A stretch of 17,752 nt of DNA. Origin: Muribaculaceae bacterium (GTDB lineage Bacteria; Bacteroidota; Bacteroidia; Bacteroidales; Muribaculaceae). Position 1 is the first letter of the stretch. The number at the start of each line of letters is the position of its first letter. The stretch covers positions 1-17,752 of the forward strand of contig JAEDNZ010000017.1 of the NCBI GenBank assembly GCA_016302215.1, written 5' to 3'. Of the stretch, positions 1 through 7,388 are shown in pieces. The translations under genes and the position numbers were made by a program. The notes under the pieces are model-generated. The model was not told the DNA's origin. It saw only the letters and a program-made list of their open reading frames with translations, and did no database searches.

Positions 1-152
1 AACACACACACGGCGTAGAGCAGCAAGAAAGCGGCACCGCCGTTAGCTTGAGTCTCCGCCGGGAAGCGCCATACATTACCCAATCCGATGGCTGACCCCA
101 CGGTAGCGGCGAGCAGTCCTATCTTTGTAGCAAATTCATTCTTATTAGCCAT
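1..152 (-). CDS. Sodium:neurotransmitter symporter (NSS family), N-terminal fragment
   Basis: The ATG is at 152 and the gene runs off the left edge, so only the first 50 residues are visible. The protein begins MANKNEFATKIGLLAATVGS and continues with AIGLGNVWRFP and an ENGG-like TQANGG stretch. This is the hallmark TM1 of LeuT-type NSS transporters: the GLGNxxRFP segment is the unwound part of TM1 that binds sodium and substrate. Family members import amino acids or related amines with Na+ across the inner membrane. The substrate cannot be told from this fragment. A good promoter at 204-234 lies 84 bp upstream, between this gene and the recQ stop, so the gene probably starts its own transcript. 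The family call is firm. Confidence 0.9.
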   Translation of the reverse strand, partial: MANKNEFATKIGLLAATVGSAIGLGNVWRFPAETQANGGAAFLLLYAVCV

Positions 153-203
153 AGCCTTAACGGAATGCGATGATTATATATTGGCTTATTGCCATAATGA
201 ATG

Positions 204-234
204 CAAAATTAGTAAAAATGATTGATTATGCAAA
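204..234 (-). promoter_or_regulatory. Bacteroidetes-type promoter for the NSS transporter
   Basis: On the minus strand TTTG (231-234) is followed by a 19-nt spacer and TAATTTTG (204-211), an exact match to the Bacteroidetes TTTG / TAnnTTTG pattern. Transcription would begin near 198, leaving a leader of about 45 nt. That leader holds a small dyad, TGGC-N5-GCCA, at 182-194. The promoter sits directly after the recQ stop codon. Confidence 0.7.
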
Positions 235-236
235 GG

Positions 237-2153
237 TCATTTACACCTTAGCAGCATATCGCCGCTTCGCGATAGCTTGCCGCAGTCCATAAGGCCGCGT
301 ATGGCGTCGATGGCCGCTTGCCTTTCGCTCTGAAACTGAGTCAGGATATCGTCGATGGGGCGAGCGCCTCCGCGCTCGGCCACGAGGCGCAAGATATGCT
401 GCTCTATGTGAGCGAAGCGTCTATCGGCGTCGGCGGAGCGAGCCTTCTGCGAGGCTATGCGGTTGCGACAGACATCGCATTTGCCGCAATCGCCGGCGGG
501 CGTTTCGCCGAAGTATTGCAGCATGAGGGAGACACGGCATCGCGAGGTGTCGTAGGCAAAGTCGCGCATGGCGTAGAGTCGGCGCTCTGTGCGTTCGCGC
601 TGCAGCTCGTAAGCCTCTCTTGAGATTTTGATGTGTCGCGGCTCTTCGCGCGAGGTGATATAATATATGTAAGGCGTGCGGCGATGCGGTATGTAATGTA
701 GGATATGCATGCGTGTCAGAGTCAGCAACGCCTGATACACCCTCTCAGATGATAGGCCGGTGCAGCGTGTGAGATAGAGCTCATCGATGGTGATGTAATC
801 GCTGTAAAGGCCGGTGTAGTTGCGCATAAGGGCATAAAGCACGGACTCGCAGTCGTCGTTGAGCGCGGTGGAGTAAAGCTCGCGCTTGTCAGCGAGCATC
901 ATCACGCGCGAGTGTGTGGCTACCTCGTCGATGTATTCGATGTAGTTAGATCGCGCCAAGATGCCCAAGGCGTTGCGCACCATGCGCAGCGGCATATTGA
1001 AGCGATGACAAAACTCTTCGGTGTTGAACTCAAACAGGCGGTCATAGCCTTCGCCGTCGGCGACTCCTAAATAGCTGCCTACCATGTCATAGCAGTGTCT
1101 GATGAAGTCTTTCGGGGGGAATGCCTCGTTGAGGCGTCGCGTCAGCAGCCCCTTGTCAGTGCGCGAGACTATCAGCACGGCAAAGGCCGGGAGACCATCG
1201 CGGCCGGCACGTCCGGCCTCCTGATAATACTCTTCGAGCGAGCCCGGGAGGTCATAATGCACCACGACGCGGACGTCTGATTTGTCGATGCCCATGCCGA
1301 ACGCATTAGTGGCCACCATCACTCTGACGGCACCGCTCTTCCAGAGGTCCTGCTTTTGAGCCTTGTCCTCGGGCGCGAGCCCGGCGTGGTAGAAATCGGC
1401 GGCGATGCCGTGAGCCGTCAGCACATCGGCGAGCTCGTGGCACCTTCGGCGCGAGCGCACATACACGATGGCCGAGCCGTAAGTGTTGGCCAGCACTTTG
1501 AGCATCATTCCCTCTTTGTGTTCCTCATATCGCACGATGAAGCTGATATTGTCGCGTGAGAAGCTGCCGGCGTAGATAGCGGGCGCCTTCATTAGCAGCT
1601 TGTCGGCGATGTCAGCCACAACGGGTGGTGTAGCCGAAGCTGTTAGCGCCAGAACGGGCACGCCGGGGAAGCGCTTGCGCAGCTGGCAAATCTTGAGATA
1701 AGAAGGCCTGAAATCGTAGCCCCACTGCGAGATGCAGTGAGCCTCGTCAACGACAATCATTGAGACGTGCCACGATGCTATTTCCTGAATGAAGAATTTC
1801 TGCAACAGCTTCTCTGGCGAAACATAGGCGAGCTTTACCTTGCCTAAACGGCATTTGTCGCCGGCGAGATGGAGCTCAGCGCGAGACAAGCCCGACTGAA
1901 AATATACCGCGTCAATATTGCGCGAGCGCAGGTTATCCACCTGGTCCTTCATCAACGAGATGAGCGGCGTCACCACGAGGGTGAGTCCGTCGGCGAGCAG
2001 AGCGGGCACCTGAAAGGTGATGGACTTGCCACCGCCGGTGGGTAGCAGCCCAATGGTGTCGGCCCCGGAGAGCACGCTATTTATGATTTCGAGCTGCCGG
2101 GGTCTGAACGAGTCATAACCCCAGTATTGTTTGAGTGCCTCGAGGGGAGTCAT
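237..2153 (-). CDS. recQ: ATP-dependent DNA helicase RecQ
   Basis: A 638-residue superfamily 2 helicase that unwinds DNA 3' to 5' in recombination repair and at stalled forks. Visible motifs: FRPRQ near 16-20 (motif 0), Walker A PTGGGKS at 38-44, DEAH at 136-139 followed by CISQWGYDFRP, TASAT at 171-175, ATNAFGMGIDK at 281-291 and QEAGRAGRDG at 311-320 (motif VI). The zinc cluster is C539, C556, C559 and C562, in the context LQYFGE...CGKCDVC. About 170 residues with winged-helix character separate the helicase core from the zinc cluster, whereas in E. coli RecQ the two are nearly adjacent. The tail (about 580-638) looks like a small helical or winged-helix domain, and I see no HRDC domain. 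The start is 2 nt after the recJ stop, so translation is probably coupled. Confidence 0.96.
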   Translation of the reverse strand: MTPLEALKQYWGYDSFRPRQLEIINSVLSGADTIGLLPTGGGKSITFQVPALLADGLTLVVTPLISLMKDQVDNLRSRNIDAVYFQSGLSRAELHLAGDKCRLGKVKLAYVSPEKLLQKFFIQEIASWHVSMIVVDEAHCISQWGYDFRPSYLKICQLRKRFPGVPVLALTASATPPVVADIADKLLMKAPAIYAGSFSRDNISFIVRYEEHKEGMMLKVLANTYGSAIVYVRSRRRCHELADVLTAHGIAADFYHAGLAPEDKAQKQDLWKSGAVRVMVATNAFGMGIDKSDVRVVVHYDLPGSLEEYYQEAGRAGRDGLPAFAVLIVSRTDKGLLTRRLNEAFPPKDFIRHCYDMVGSYLGVADGEGYDRLFEFNTEEFCHRFNMPLRMVRNALGILARSNYIEYIDEVATHSRVMMLADKRELYSTALNDDCESVLYALMRNYTGLYSDYITIDELYLTRCTGLSSERVYQALLTLTRMHILHYIPHRRTPYIYYITSREEPRHIKISREAYELQRERTERRLYAMRDFAYDTSRCRVSLMLQYFGETPAGDCGKCDVCRNRIASQKARSADADRRFAHIEQHILRLVAERGGARPIDDILTQFQSERQAAIDAIRGLMDCGKLSRSGDMLLRCK

Positions 2154-2155
2154 AG

Positions 2156-3892
2156 CTATTCAGACTCGCTGACCGTGCGTATCTGCTTGACGAGGAGCTG
2201 GAGGGTAGAGGTGGCGTTGTGGTGCTTGTTCTCCTCAATAGTGTAGCAGATATTGAAAGGCTTGCCTGAGTGGATATAGTCAAAATATCGGCCCATGTTG
2301 AAAGCGATGCCGTTGATGACCTTACCCGATGTGTCATCGACGAGCTCGAGCTTGATATGCTCAAGGTGCTTGCCAACGAGCATACTCGTGCCGAAATCCT
2401 TGACGTTGCGAGTGCAGAAAGTGGGTTTTTGGTTTCCGGGTCCAAAAGGATTGAAGAGGCGAAGTGTGGAAGTCAGCTCAGGGGTGATTTGTGCGAAAGA
2501 GAGGAAAGCATCGATATCGATGACCGGGGTCTGCTGCTCGGGCAAGATGTGAGCCGCGACATAGTCCTCAAAACGGCGCGTAAACTCCGGGATATTCTCC
2601 TCCTTGAGCGATAGGCCAACGGCGTAAGTGTGACCGCCGAAGTTTTCAAGCAAGTCGCGTGCCGAGTCAATGGCTTTGTATATGTCAAATCCTTGGACAG
2701 AGCGCGACGAACCGGTTACGAGTCCGTTGGCGTGAGTGAGCACCACCGAAGGCTTGTAGTACAGCTCTGTAAGGCGCGAAGCCACGATGCCGATTATGCC
2801 TTTGTGCCAATCTTTGTTATAGATGACGATAGATTTCTTTGGGGAGTGCATCTCGCCGCGGGCTTCGAGGATGGCGTTGGCCTCCTCGGTGATGCGCTTG
2901 TCCAGCTCCTTGCGGTCTTTGTTGTATTGGTCAATGTCGCTGGCTTTAGCGTTGGCCTCCTTGATGTCTCGCGCGACGAGAAGCTCCACGGCTTCACGGC
3001 CGCTCTGCATACGCCCGGAAGCATTGATGCGTGGGCCGATTTTGAATATTACATCGCTGATGGTTATTTCCTTACCTCCGAGGCCGCAAGTGCGAATTAT
3101 GGCACGCAAACCGAGGTTTGGGTTGCTATTTAGGCGTTTTAGGCCGACGTAAGCCATGACGCGGTTTTCGTCAACCATAGGCACGATATCCGAAGCGATG
3201 CTCACGGCGACGAGGTCAAGCATACACTCCAGCTCTGCGGTGCCAATGCCGTTGCTTATTGAGAATGCTTGCATTAATTTGTAACCTACCCCGCAACCCG
3301 AGAGGTGTCGGCAGGGATAAGTTGAGCCCTCGAGCTTTGGGTTTAGGATAGCTACGGCCGGCGGCAGCTCCTCGTCAGGGACATGGTGGTCACAGATTAT
3401 AAAATCAATGCCGAGCGTCTTGGCGTATTTTATTTCCTCGATGGCCTTGATGCCGCAGTCGAGGATTATTATGAGCTTGACGCCGTCGGCGGCAGCCTGG
3501 TCAATAGTGCGCGTAGATATGCCGTACCCCTCATCATAACGTGTAGGGATGTAATAGTCTATCTCGGAGTAGAAATTTTGGAGATAGCGATATACTAATG
3601 ATACGGCAGTGGTGCCATCGACGTCGTAGTCGCCATATACCATAATCTTTTCTTTCGAGCCCATAGCACGATTTAGCCTATCGACGGCTTTGTCCATGTC
3701 CGGCATGAGAAACGGGTCGTGGAGGTCACGCAGCGAAGGGTGAAAGAATTTCTCGGCTTTGGCTACTGAAGTGATGCCACGCTGCACGAGCAATTCACTG
3801 ATAGGGGCGCAATTGGCAAAGCGACGCGCTAACTCGCTTTCCAATTTCTGCTCTTCAGTGGTGAGCGGTAGGTAGTTCCATCTGCTTGTCAT
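2156..3892 (-). CDS. recJ: Single-stranded-DNA-specific 5'-3' exonuclease RecJ
   Basis: A 578-residue DHH-superfamily nuclease that degrades single-stranded DNA 5' to 3' in RecF-pathway recombination and mismatch or base-excision repair. Visible motifs: GDYDVDG at 87-93 (metal-binding aspartates), LDCG around D145, DHH at 168-170, SIASDIVP at 231-238, INASGRM at 289-295, and the DHHA1-type GGHTYAVG starting near 419. A C-terminal OB-like region follows. The length is normal for a full RecJ and nothing looks broken. It begins 15 nt after the MscS-family gene and ends 2 nt before recQ, so it lies inside one operon. The E. coli RecJ C-terminal extension is absent, as in many bacteria. Confidence 0.96.
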   Translation of the reverse strand: MTSRWNYLPLTTEEQKLESELARRFANCAPISELLVQRGITSVAKAEKFFHPSLRDLHDPFLMPDMDKAVDRLNRAMGSKEKIMVYGDYDVDGTTAVSLVYRYLQNFYSEIDYYIPTRYDEGYGISTRTIDQAAADGVKLIIILDCGIKAIEEIKYAKTLGIDFIICDHHVPDEELPPAVAILNPKLEGSTYPCRHLSGCGVGYKLMQAFSISNGIGTAELECMLDLVAVSIASDIVPMVDENRVMAYVGLKRLNSNPNLGLRAIIRTCGLGGKEITISDVIFKIGPRINASGRMQSGREAVELLVARDIKEANAKASDIDQYNKDRKELDKRITEEANAILEARGEMHSPKKSIVIYNKDWHKGIIGIVASRLTELYYKPSVVLTHANGLVTGSSRSVQGFDIYKAIDSARDLLENFGGHTYAVGLSLKEENIPEFTRRFEDYVAAHILPEQQTPVIDIDAFLSFAQITPELTSTLRLFNPFGPGNQKPTFCTRNVKDFGTSMLVGKHLEHIKLELVDDTSGKVINGIAFNMGRYFDYIHSGKPFNICYTIEENKHHNATSTLQLLVKQIRTVSESE

Positions 3893-3907
3893 ATATAGTG
3901 TAATCTT

Positions 3908-5038
3908 TTATTCTTTATCCGGCAAGTGCACATCGAGCTGCGGGAATGGGAAATGTATTCCGGCGGATGGCAGCTCATTGTATATGCGCTCATTGATGTC
4001 GTAGAAAAGGCTCCAGTAGCTTGCTGTTGTTGTCCAAGCCCTGACTTTGAGCACAACGCTGCTGTCAGCGAGCTCATCTACCACCACCACCGGTCTTCGG
4101 TCAATGCGCGGGAGCATTTCCAGCACTTTGGTCTGCTGTCGTTCCTTCCAATCCTCGATGCGCTCTTTGACCTTGCTGTGATGGTGGAACAGACGAGACA
4201 GCCACTTTGCGCGCGGCTTGCCGGTGGATGCTCCGGTGGCGTCGTTGCCATCGTTGGGAGTCTCGGTGTCAAGAGCCTGTGCTCGCATCTCGCGGTCATC
4301 TTCGACATATTGCTTGACCACGCGGTCATCATCGGCGAGAATGCCGAGCAGCTTAGCGCGGGCGGCCTCCACCGAGTCGCCGTAGGAAATAGTCACGCTC
4401 CACTCCACGCGGCGATAATCCTCGCGCGACCAGTTGTTGACGCTGCCGGTGGATAGGCCACCGTTGGGGATTATGATGCACTTGTTGTCGTAGGTGGTGA
4501 TGATGGTGTGGAATATCTGTATCTCTTTGACGGTGCCTGCATATCCTTGCGCCTCGATGTAGTCGCCTATCTTGTAGGGTTTTAGCAATAGGATAAGCAC
4601 GCCACCGGCGAAATTCTGGAGTGTGCCGCTCATAGCCATACCAACGGCGACGCCTGCCGAGGCAAAGATGGCGATAAATGACGAAGTCTCGATGCCCAAG
4701 ATGCCGATAACGGTGACGATGAGTATGAAATACAGCACCATGCGTATCATACTGAGCACAAATGAGGACAGCGACCTATCCACCTCGCGGCGTATCATGA
4801 TGCCTGCCACGAGGCGCACGAGGCGTTTGATGATGAACTTGCCGACATAGAACACGATTAGGGCAACCGTGAGATTTACGGCAAACGATGTCAGCGAAGA
4901 CATGAATTTCTCCAGCAATTCATCAATAGACATTGAGCTTGTGAGCTTCCAGTCACTTGACATATCAGGAATGGAGTCGGGTATCAGTGATGGCACGCCT
5001 GACTGTATGATGTTGGTTATGATATTGGCGATATTCAT
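3908..5038 (-). CDS. MscS-family mechanosensitive ion channel
   Basis: A 376-residue inner-membrane channel that would open under membrane tension and release osmolytes. Three hydrophobic segments are seen at about 52-80, 92-115 and 120-152. The last is the pore-lining TM3, with small-residue packing (ASAGVAVGMAMSG, then LQNFAGG) and the conserved KIGDYIEA at 156-163. The beta domain (TTYDNKCIIIPNG) and the C-terminal alpha/beta domain (ELADSSVVLKVRAW, ending FPFPQLDVH) are present. Between about 242 and 312 there is an extra polar segment of roughly 65 residues, with an acidic low-complexity stretch followed by a basic, helix-prone stretch. Here E. coli MscS has only a short connector. The ATG overlaps the stop of the upstream lipoprotein gene in an ATGA arrangement, and recJ follows after 15 nt. 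Confidence 0.93.
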   Translation of the reverse strand: MNIANIITNIIQSGVPSLIPDSIPDMSSDWKLTSSMSIDELLEKFMSSLTSFAVNLTVALIVFYVGKFIIKRLVRLVAGIMIRREVDRSLSSFVLSMIRMVLYFILIVTVIGILGIETSSFIAIFASAGVAVGMAMSGTLQNFAGGVLILLLKPYKIGDYIEAQGYAGTVKEIQIFHTIITTYDNKCIIIPNGGLSTGSVNNWSREDYRRVEWSVTISYGDSVEAARAKLLGILADDDRVVKQYVEDDREMRAQALDTETPNDGNDATGASTGKPRAKWLSRLFHHHSKVKERIEDWKERQQTKVLEMLPRIDRRPVVVVDELADSSVVLKVRAWTTTASYWSLFYDINERIYNELPSAGIHFPFPQLDVHLPDKE

Positions 5039-6207
5039 TGCTGAGACGTCTTAATAAGGGCCGATGCAACATCGGCAAACCATTGTAGTTGATTATAATT
5101 TTTAGTCACGGCCTCCTGCTGCGACTTCATGATGAACGTAGAAAGGCCGCTGTGGCGCGTCAGAGGCAAAGTGTTGTAAAGCAAAGGTGTGGCATCTTTG
5201 TAAATGACAGCGCGATGCATCGCCTCATCATATTCAGAGATTAACAGAGCGGGTACGCCATAGGCTTCGGCCATAGAGGTGACATAGTCGGCGAAGTCAT
5301 AGAGATACACACGTCCGTCGAGCTGGTATTTTTGAGGTATATAACCCGGCGGCAGTGTCATATCTGGTAAAGCGGAATAAATAGCTCGTGTGGCATCGGC
5401 GAGGGCGTCCATTTCAGAGGTGTCAATTACGCTCATGGAGCACCACCTATTCTTCGGATTTTCTTGGCCATCGTAAAGCTCAAAGGTGTTGCGCGCGGCC
5501 TGTATCAAATCAGGAGTGTCGGAGAAAAAGCATTTCACATTTTTGTCGTATGGCATACCCTCGATTGGCAGCTCAATGGCGCTTGCCACGATTAGGTCAG
5601 TGGCGTGTCGCAATTCGTAAGCCACCTCCACCGATGCCATTTGGCAGCAATCAAAATAGACGAAGCTGAAGCCTTTGTCGGTGAGCGCCTTGGCGAGAGT
5701 GCTGACGTTCATTTTTTTGCCACGGTCATATCCGAAAGATAGGGTAGAGGCCTCATCGGCCTCGGTGATGCCATCTTGCAGCCAGCCCGATGCGTGGCTC
5801 CAGAGCACCAAGCCATAGTCCTCAGCCGGGGCGTAGCGCTTGGTGTCAGAAATAACATCTTCCAAGCGAGCACGCTCCACCGAGTATTGCGAGTCATCGT
5901 AAGTCTTCAGCACGACGATGCCGGCTTGTGTGATGTCCAGCAATTGCGGCGCAGCATTGACACCGGCATGATAGACTAAGAGCCGACCGCCGGCGAGGTC
6001 GCCGTTAGCTGCCGCCGTTTTCATCTCCTCTATGTCGAGTGCGTCATATCCGGCGCCACCGAGTGAGGCGTTATTGGCTACCATATACACCAGGACGGTG
6101 CGTTTAGTCAGTGGCGGCGCATCAGGCTCTTGCGAGCTGCAGCCGCAGAGTAGCAGCATCACGCACACCATTGACAATATAAATGCTTGACGTATATAAT
6201 AAACCAT
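5035..6207 (-). CDS. Clostripain-like (peptidase family C11) lipoprotein
   Basis: A 390-residue predicted lipoprotein and cysteine protease. The N-terminus (MVYYIRQAF, then a hydrophobic stretch) ends in the lipobox LCGC with lipidated Cys23, so it should be anchored in the envelope. VLVYMVANNASL at 38-49 opens the caspase-like fold. The catalytic pair fits His138 in LWSHASGW and Cys188 in DCCQM, where the family usually reads DxCLM; Cys187 is an extra neighbour. Clostripain-family proteases cleave after basic residues, but the substrate here is unknown. This is the first gene of the run into mscS, recJ and recQ and overlaps the channel gene by 4 nt. Start 6207 is preferred because the next Met (residue 13) would leave too short a signal peptide with no basic residue. 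Confidence 0.88.
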   Translation of the reverse strand: MVYYIRQAFILSMVCVMLLLCGCSSQEPDAPPLTKRTVLVYMVANNASLGGAGYDALDIEEMKTAAANGDLAGGRLLVYHAGVNAAPQLLDITQAGIVVLKTYDDSQYSVERARLEDVISDTKRYAPAEDYGLVLWSHASGWLQDGITEADEASTLSFGYDRGKKMNVSTLAKALTDKGFSFVYFDCCQMASVEVAYELRHATDLIVASAIELPIEGMPYDKNVKCFFSDTPDLIQAARNTFELYDGQENPKNRWCSMSVIDTSEMDALADATRAIYSALPDMTLPPGYIPQKYQLDGRVYLYDFADYVTSMAEAYGVPALLISEYDEAMHRAVIYKDATPLLYNTLPLTRHSGLSTFIMKSQQEAVTKNYNQLQWFADVASALIKTSQQ

Positions 6208-6271
6208 AATACAAAATTACAACAAATACGCCAAACGTCGGGCACTTACCGCCTATATTTAACGTAAATTA

Positions 6272-6291
6272 GACATAGCGCGGACATAGCG
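6272..6291. repeat. Tandem 9-bp repeat in the leader of the C11 operon
   Basis: GACATAGCG occurs at 6272-6280 and again at 6283-6291, separated by CG, which gives an 11-bp period, about one helical turn. CATGTC at 6294-6299 is partly the inverted form of GACAT. The block lies just downstream of the candidate -7 box at 6299-6306, where a regulator or a structured leader could act. The function is unknown. Confidence 0.5.
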
Positions 6292-6298
6292 GTCATGT

Positions 6299-6329
6299 CA
6301 AAGTTAGTGTATGCCAATGATAATGCCAG
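6299..6329 (-). promoter_or_regulatory. Candidate promoter for the clostripain-mscS-recJ-recQ operon
   Basis: The minus strand reads TAACTTTG at 6299-6306, an exact TAnnTTTG match. CTGG lies 19 nt upstream (6326-6329), which is only a weak -33 element. Transcription would start near 6292 and leave a leader of about 85 nt. A second exact -7 box, TAATTTTG at 6212-6219, is very close to the ATG and has no matching -33 element. Confidence 0.45.
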
Positions 6330-6355
6330 GCAGCCGCGTCGGCAACGACAGGTTG

Positions 6356-7267
6356 TCAAGCCGGCTCCACGTGAGTGGCCACGATAGCCAGCGGGTCGTC
6401 AATGGCATCTCTGATATTATTCTCAACGACGGTAGCAATTTCATGGCCTTGGGCCACGGTGATTTCGGGCTTTACTTTGATTTCGACATTTACGATGGCA
6501 ATGGCTCCGCTGCGGCGAGTGCGCAGCTGCTCATAGGATATCACACCGGGCGTGCCTTCGATGGCCTTAATAATCACAGCCTCAGTGCTCTCCGGGAGAG
6601 AGTTGTCGAGGAGCTCGCCGATGGCGGGCAGTGTCATCTTGACCGCTACCAAGATGATGAATACAGCGACGATGATAGCCGCAATCGGGTCAAGGATAGC
6701 GGCACGAGAGCCAAAGAATACGGCGGCGCCGACGCCGGCAAAGGTGGCCAGCGAAGAGAGGGCATCGCTGCGATGATGCCAAGCATTGGCAATGACGGCT
6801 TCAGAGTGAATTTTGTGGCCGGCCTTGCAGGTGTAGTGATATAGCCACTCCTTGCCGGCGATAGACAGGGCACACATCACCAGCGCGGCGACTCCCGGCT
6901 GTGCGAGCGCTTCACCATGCATATATCGCAGTATAGCCGTGATGCCCGAATACATAATGCCTATTGCCACAATCAGCAGCACCAGAGCAAGGAGCACTGT
7001 GGCGAGGGTCTCATACTTGCCATGCCCAAACTCGTGGCGTCTATCCGGCTCTTTGCGCGAGATGCCCACCATGATAAGCACGATAAAATCGGTGAGAAAA
7101 TCAGACAGCGAGTGTATGCCATCAGCCACGAGTGCGCCGCTACGGGCAGTGATGCCTACGGCAATTTTCGCTGCTGAGAGGCCGGCATTCACCCAAAAGC
7201 CGGTCCATGTGACCCTGCGTGCTATGCTCACACACTCTGCCGAGCTGAGATGTTCGGAATGGCTCAT
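6356..7267 (-). CDS. Cation diffusion facilitator (CDF) family metal efflux transporter
   Basis: A 303-residue inner-membrane transporter that would export divalent metal such as Zn2+ or Fe2+ in exchange for protons. About six membrane segments are predicted between 20 and 215. The metal-site motifs are H52-x3-D56 (DGIHSLSD, TM2) and H164-x3-D168 (HHRSD, TM5), the family's usual paired site. HEFGHGKYE at 78-86 is the conserved loop after TM2. A cytoplasmic ferredoxin-like C-terminal domain (about 220-303) carries the dimer and regulatory region, with GHEIA near 274-278. The open frame extends to an ATG at 7360, but a promoter at 7295-7326 lies inside that extension, and the family N-terminus fits the ATG at 7267. 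It is transcribed apart from the upstream AlkD-like gene. The metal is not determined. Confidence 0.93.
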   Translation of the reverse strand: MSHSEHLSSAECVSIARRVTWTGFWVNAGLSAAKIAVGITARSGALVADGIHSLSDFLTDFIVLIMVGISRKEPDRRHEFGHGKYETLATVLLALVLLIVAIGIMYSGITAILRYMHGEALAQPGVAALVMCALSIAGKEWLYHYTCKAGHKIHSEAVIANAWHHRSDALSSLATFAGVGAAVFFGSRAAILDPIAAIIVAVFIILVAVKMTLPAIGELLDNSLPESTEAVIIKAIEGTPGVISYEQLRTRRSGAIAIVNVEIKVKPEITVAQGHEIATVVENNIRDAIDDPLAIVATHVEPA

Positions 7268-7294
7268 TGCGCTTAATTCTTTAAGAAACGAGCG

Positions 7295-7326
7295 CAAAAA
7301 TAGCAATATGCATTTATATATGCAAG
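7295..7326 (-). promoter_or_regulatory. Bacteroidetes-type promoter for the CDF transporter
   Basis: The minus strand has CTTG (7323-7326), a 20-nt spacer and TATTTTTG (7295-7302), a good match to the lineage pattern. Transcription would start near 7288, about 20 nt before the ATG at 7267. This decides the start codon. The spacer contains the dyad TGCAT-N6-ATGCA (7309-7324), a candidate operator. Confidence 0.65.
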
Positions 7327-7388
7327 AAAAGAAGCCAAAATGCGGCAAAAAAGTCACCAAAAAGTCATCATCAAGCCATCACGTCTCC

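Noticed and set aside
6311..6844. 177-residue plus-strand ORF opposite the CDF gene
   Set aside because: It has no recognisable domain and is fully antisense to a strongly supported gene. It is a shadow of codon bias.
7268..7360. Upstream ATG at 7360 for the CDF transporter
   Set aside because: The predicted promoter 7295-7326 lies within the extension, and CDF proteins normally begin near the ATG at 7267.
7350..7371. Two near-identical AAAAAGTCA units downstream of the AlkD-like gene
   Set aside because: Only two copies in A-rich DNA; no stem, no T run in the right place and no clear role.
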